DNA of 64,000 nucleotides from positions 62,001-126,000 of the forward strand of contig BGZK01001320.1 in NCBI GenBank assembly GCA_005406025.1, read 5' to 3'. Positions within the stretch are counted from its first letter, which is position 1. Every line of letters begins with the position of its first letter. This DNA is from Eumeta japonica (taxonomy: Eukaryota > Arthropoda > Insecta > Lepidoptera > Psychidae). Shown here piece by piece: positions 61,640 to 64,000 of this stretch. The translations under genes and the position numbers were made by a program. The notes beneath the pieces are model-generated. The model searched no databases. It was not told the DNA's origin and saw only the letters and a program-made list of their open reading frames with translations.

Positions 61640-62625
61640 CTGGAACTTTACTAGATATTTTTTCAGATTACGTTTCTTTCATAATATCATATAGGTATCA
61701 TTTCCGATATGCGGCAACCACTGCACTTTGTATACGCCAAGGTCTCGTAGACGTTTGATAGTCAGAATTCAAGTTGCGAAATCATGGCTGTGTGCAGATT
61801 TCACGCAGCTGAGTTGTAATTTACACCTACCCTCGAAGTGTTTCATGACTTTTTCGTTCAATTTTAGAGAACAGCGTCGCACAATATGCAAATGAGCCTA
61901 AGTCTAGAAAAAATCATTGGTACAGCCTCGAGATCTAATTCACGACTTTCAAACGGAAGACAGAGCCTCACACACAATCACCTCACATTACCATTATAAT
62001 TATTATAATTTTCAGAACTTGCAACCTTTGAACTGAGATTAAAAACTATAATGCCTTATATAATTCATTAAAATTTATCCATTTCGCGCTCATTATTTTA
62101 AAACTGTTGATTTTTTTGCGACCTTGTTATCAAATTAATTGAAAGTTATACCTCGTTATCACAGTCTGTTATCACTCTAAATGAAATTTGGTACATTACA
62201 AACTCACTTTGATATATACGAATCAAATGGCTTTGCCCCCGAGTTTGTAGAATGAACGTTTGAATTAATAATTATTTCATGATAAAAGGAAAAAATTATA
62301 AAAATTCGATTTTACGCGCAAAGCTGCGTGTTCGCACGTGTTTCGTTTCCGAACATCGTCAACAATAAACATCGATATCAACAAAATTCAACAACAGTTC
62401 CGATCGCGGCGGCTACATCAAAAACATCGTCGTTCGCGCCGGAGGAGATCGTTAAGTGTACAATAATTCTATTTGCAGGGCGACAGCGGAGGTCCATTAA
62501 CCTACAAAGACCACTTAGTCGGCGTGTCCTCGTTCGGCGTGGGCTGCGGCACCTACCCCGGGGTGTATACCAAAATATCGGCGATGCTGCCCTGGATCAC
62601 GGAGAAAATCGATGAGAGCTCCTGA
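49661..62625 (+). CDS. secreted trypsin-like serine protease (S1A), five exons
   Basis: Exons 49661-49718, 52766-52931, 54415-54658, 57018-57164 and 62479-62625 join with matching phases (1, 2, 0, 0) into 253 codons and TGA. The product hydrolyses peptide bonds outside the cell. Residues 1-18 are a signal peptide ([17 protein letters not shown]). The mature domain begins IVGGH at residue 30. The triad is His71 (TAAHC), Asp113 (DYDICLV) and Ser208 (GDSGGP). Asp202 sits six residues before Ser208, and Gly225/Gly233 line the pocket, so cleavage after Arg/Lys is predicted. Six cysteines fit the usual three invertebrate disulfides (56-72, 178-195, 204-228); Cys115 is extra. Sequons lie at Asn50 and Asn148. 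The residue before IVGG is Gly rather than Arg/Lys, which is odd. An in-frame ATG at 49616 would add 15 residues. Confidence 0.92.
50662..50709. repeat. 20-bp near-perfect hairpin in intron 1
   Basis: GTTTCAAAAACATACCTGGG (50662-50681) pairs with CCCAGATATGTTTTTGAAAC (50690-50709) at 19 of 20 positions, around the 8-nt loop GATAAATT. One G-T mismatch is compatible with RNA pairing. Confidence 0.8.
52367..52403. repeat. 17-bp perfect hairpin in intron 1
   Basis: ACGTGCTATGGAATCTT (52367-52383) and AAGATTCCATAGCACGT (52387-52403) are exact complements separated by AAA. It lies about 360 bp before exon 2. Confidence 0.85.
52766..52931 (+). CDS. protease exon 2 (propeptide, IVGG, His71)
   Basis: Bounded by TTTTGCCAG and CC|GTAAGA. 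Encodes residues 20-75: the short acidic propeptide [10 protein letters not shown], the mature start IVGGH, the CGG loop and TAAHCIVP with the catalytic His. The open frame runs on upstream of 52766, but that part is intronic because the phase-1 junction with exon 1 and the acceptor tract fit here. Confidence 0.92.
52932..54414 (+). other. protease intron 2 (1,483 bp)
   Basis: GTAAGA...TTTTCCAG borders. It holds diverged CTGTTTGTC-type and CGGTTGAATGAATTGTAATA repeat words (about 53030-53460) and a GA-repeat with GGAAGGAAG (53739-53768). Confidence 0.8.
54415..54658 (+). CDS. protease exon 3 (Asp113, GWG)
   Basis: Bounded by TTTTCCAG and AAG|GTAAGT. Encodes residues 75-156, from NREYKISVG through IIHDKY and the catalytic Asp in DYDICLVKL to NITGWGNSK. 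The matching decayed exon is at 35733-35997. Confidence 0.93.
54659..57017 (+). other. protease intron 3 (2,359 bp)
   Basis: GTAAGT...ATCTTCGCAG borders. AT-rich; a GC-richer segment at 54800-55020 (GTAATGGAGTACCCGGC, GTTTGCGGTCGTAAATG) looks like repeat debris. No coding segment was seen. Confidence 0.8.
57018..57164 (+). CDS. protease exon 4 (Cys178-Cys204)
   Basis: Bounded by TTCGCAG and CCAG|GTCTAC. Encodes 49 codons, [11 protein letters not shown]... to [13 protein letters not shown], in phase 0 at both ends. It includes the 178-195 disulfide loop and the specificity Asp202. The donor GTCTAC is weaker than the consensus, but the phase and the following GDSGG exon confirm it. Confidence 0.92.
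57300..57505 (-). repeat. tRNA-derived SINE in intron 4
   Basis: On the minus strand GGATGAGTGGTTTAGAATGT (A-box region) is followed by TTGGATTCAATCATG (B-box-like). The core ATTGACCAATGAGGTTTTA and AAGGCATGTTAAGCCATCGG then follow. It is the same core as in the 22690-22906 copy, and it is inserted antisense to the gene. Confidence 0.6.
58145..58440 (+). repeat. dispersed repeat family R2, copy 2
   Basis: Begins AACCCGGCCAAGTGCGAGTT, then CACACGAAGGGTTCCATACC. It ends GACAAACGGACAGACAGAAG..AATAGGGTCCCGTTGACACC and AAAGCCCTA. It is better preserved than the 38455 copy. Confidence 0.6.
59977..60433. mobile_element. 457-bp unclassified element, copy 2 (in protease intron 4)
   Basis: Runs from GACGTGACAACGTC to GGCAACCAAA, set in a poly-T target (nine T before, ten after). 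It differs from copy 1 (2012-2475) by one substitution and four small deletions totalling 7 nt, by eye. The subterminal inverted repeat ACGTGACAACG/CGTTGTCACGT is kept (59978-59988 and 60384-60394). It has the same orientation as copy 1 and no coding capacity. Confidence 0.82.
60490..60745 (+). repeat. diverged CTGTTTGTNTGT-type repeat leader, two units
   Basis: TTGTCTGTTTGTTTCTCTTC..TAAGAACGGTTTGAG and then CTCTGTCTGTTTGTTTGTGC..AAAACGGCTGGATAGATTTT. Each combines a T/G-rich tract with an AACGG-type box, as in leaders of lepidopteran Helitron-like repeats. Similar pieces occur near 15235, 27440 and 53150. Confidence 0.4.
61090..61597 (+). mobile_element. Helitron-like non-autonomous repeat with AATCG hexamer array, copy 2
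   Basis: Same order as 16700-17170: CTACTGAATCGATTCTAAAA leader, GCTATTACAGATTCTAAAAA, a long array of degenerate ATCGRA hexamers (61265-61540) and the tail GCGTCCACGCGGGCAAAAGC ending CTAG before T. The Ile/Pro/Ser-rich and Asp/Ser-rich minus-strand ORFs here are repeat artefacts. Confidence 0.55.
61599..61637. repeat. (TA)n microsatellite
   Basis: Directly follows the Helitron-like tail. Confidence 0.95.
62479..62625 (+). CDS. protease exon 5 (Ser208 and C-terminus)
   Basis: Acceptor TTCTATTTGCAG|GGC. Encodes GDSGGP with the catalytic Ser208, the SFG substrate strand (SWG in most trypsins), Cys228, PGVYTKIS and the terminal helix [13 protein letters not shown] before TGA (62623-62625). 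Confidence 0.94.
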   Translation, partial: GDSGGPLTYKDHLVGVSSFGVGCGTYPGVYTKISAMLPWITEKIDESS

Positions 62626-62742
62626 GCTTTTCCTTTGAATATCAATTTTCATTTCATGCATAAAGAAATTTCTGACTTCGAGAAGTATAAATGCCTATAA
62701 ATTCTTAGACACGCCTTATTATCTTTCGATTACAGCGAAATG

Positions 62743-62748
62743 AATAAA
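62743..62748 (+). terminator. polyadenylation signal AATAAA
   Basis: Canonical hexamer 118 nt after the protease stop codon, giving a short 3' UTR as is common for insect trypsins. Confidence 0.7.
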
Positions 62749-62759
62749 ATTTTTATATT

Positions 62760-64000
62760 AATTATTCGAATTTATGTTTCATTATGGTTATTTCCCGCCC
62801 CCTTCGCTGACAGACCTTTGATATGATACTTTCGGATCCCAAAGTCGTGCCTGCTCTCGCTTTCTATACCGATCCTTGTCTCTATTTCGATGCCGGCCCC
62901 ATGCCGGTCTTGGTTTTAGGCATTGCTGCCATTTTTCCGGTACCTATAATGATAATTGTTTTTATACATAAATCATCCTATGTCGTATTGCAAAGATAAA
63001 ATCCATGTCTATATAAACTTTAATGAAACACCCGGTACTTGATCTAAAATAAATAAGTCTAAATATTTTACGTCTGGCGTATTTTCTTATTATCTTAATC
63101 TTCTTCTTTTTAAATTCTCATTTTGTTTTTTTATGTTTTCAAGTCATAAGCATTGAAAAATTGGGAATTTCGTAATCGATAATAAATGTAAATAACAAAC
63201 TCACATGTAATTTAATAAAAGGGTAGCTTGATACTTCAAATTGACGCATCGTACTTATCTCAACTTTCAAAATAATATAGTATTGCACGTCACATTTTAT
63301 GATATTTACCACGAGTTAAGTCTTTAAATTTCATAGTAAGACAAAATCTTTATAAACTCATTTTTAGGTAAACGTAGCAACAATCGTGTATACTTGAAGA
63401 TATTTATAGATATCGAGACCGGGATCGGAATTGCTACCGAAAGCAGATGAAGCTGTTAAAATTGTATACCTCAATTCCATATACATATCTTACATACATT
63501 ATCTTTACACGGTATAAGTATGCACGCGTCACATCTTCGGGCTTTAGCTAGGAGCACTTACAATAAATTATATTAATTATATAGAGTAGATATATGCGCA
63601 TAATAGTGCTTAACAATTCAGATGCAGTGTCCTATTCAAATAATAAAATTTCGTGCTAGCTCTCGCTTGCAGCTCTACCAGCGTGAACGTACAATGAATT
63701 CCGAAATCTTTTATATCGACCGACGACGCAATGATCACGAGCCTTATATTTTGCTTTCGTTTTCATCCTGGCTCCGCTTTTGATTCGATTCTGGTTTCAA
63801 TTTAGATTATGGCTGTGTTCGAAATATATATAGAGTAAAAAAATAATAGCGAAACTGGATAAAATCATGTTATTTCAGAGTAACGTACATGTCATATATG
63901 TTATTCCGGGGCGTAAGCTATTAAATTTCATTGATTTCTGTCCAGTAGATTTATGTGGGGTTTGCGAAAAAATTCACGGACAGACAGACGAAAATTCATA
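62760..64000. other. downstream intergenic stretch with repeat traces
   Basis: Hexamer-array traces in either orientation (62840-62920, 63412-63445, 63760-63815) suggest further Helitron-like debris. The last 30 bp (GGACAGACAGACGAAAATTC) may begin an R2-like repeat. No gene was seen. Confidence 0.45.

Larger units (their letters stand above)
57165..62478 (+). other. protease intron 4 (5,314 bp)
   Basis: GTCTAC...TTCTATTTGCAG borders. It is the longest intron and is filled with repeats: a minus-strand SINE (57300-57505), family R2 (58145-58440), the 457-bp element (59977-60433), a Helitron-like repeat (61090-61597) and a TA microsatellite. The rest is AT-rich. Confidence 0.8.

Overview
The window looks like AT-rich, intron-rich, repeat-laden insect chromosomal DNA, most likely from a moth or butterfly. 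The evidence is spliced exons with GT/AG borders, mariner and Tc1-like transposon relics, tRNA-derived SINEs, and Helitron-like repeats whose tails resemble those common in Lepidoptera. The lineage is an inference. There is no sign of bacterial operons, CRISPR arrays or canonical rRNA/tRNA genes.

One protein-coding gene can be assembled with confidence. It is a five-exon, plus-strand, secreted trypsin-like S1A serine protease (49661-62625; 253 residues from the favoured start). All exon phases agree, and the signal peptide, His71/Asp113/Ser208 triad, Asp202 specificity residue and six conserved cysteines are present. An AATAAA signal follows the stop codon. Its introns (3.0, 1.5, 2.4 and 5.3 kb) carry repeats, two near-perfect hairpins and a young mobile element. 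About 14-16 kb upstream, on the same strand, lie decayed copies of exon 2 (33672-33790) and exon 3 (35733-35997) of a related protease. A separate candidate signal-peptide exon lies at 38895-38975. The area is probably a small serine-protease cluster with one surviving gene.

Most of the remainder is transposon debris. From left to right: a palindromic MITE (30-225); a cecropia-type mariner relic (1745-2910) interrupted by a 464-bp unclassified element; a TIR repeat (4347-4490); an RTE-like LINE relic on the minus strand (6130-7245); an irritans-like mariner relic on the minus strand (13300-14473); SINEs; Helitron-like repeats with AATCG-rich hexamer arrays; a Tc1/mariner-superfamily DDE relic on the minus strand (17590-18470); a second palindromic MITE (22267-22470); a piggyBac-like C-terminal relic on the minus strand (36555-36950); a truncated mariner 5' end (44030-44334); a SAP-like coding fragment (45777-45930); and a degenerate tandem-repeat field (46730-47800).

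The most interesting observation is the 457-464 bp element present twice, at 2012-2475 inside a dead mariner and at 59977-60433 inside protease intron 4. By eye the copies differ by one substitution and four small deletions, and both sit in poly-T targets, so it appears recently mobile. I found no evidence for a wholly new multi-gene system.
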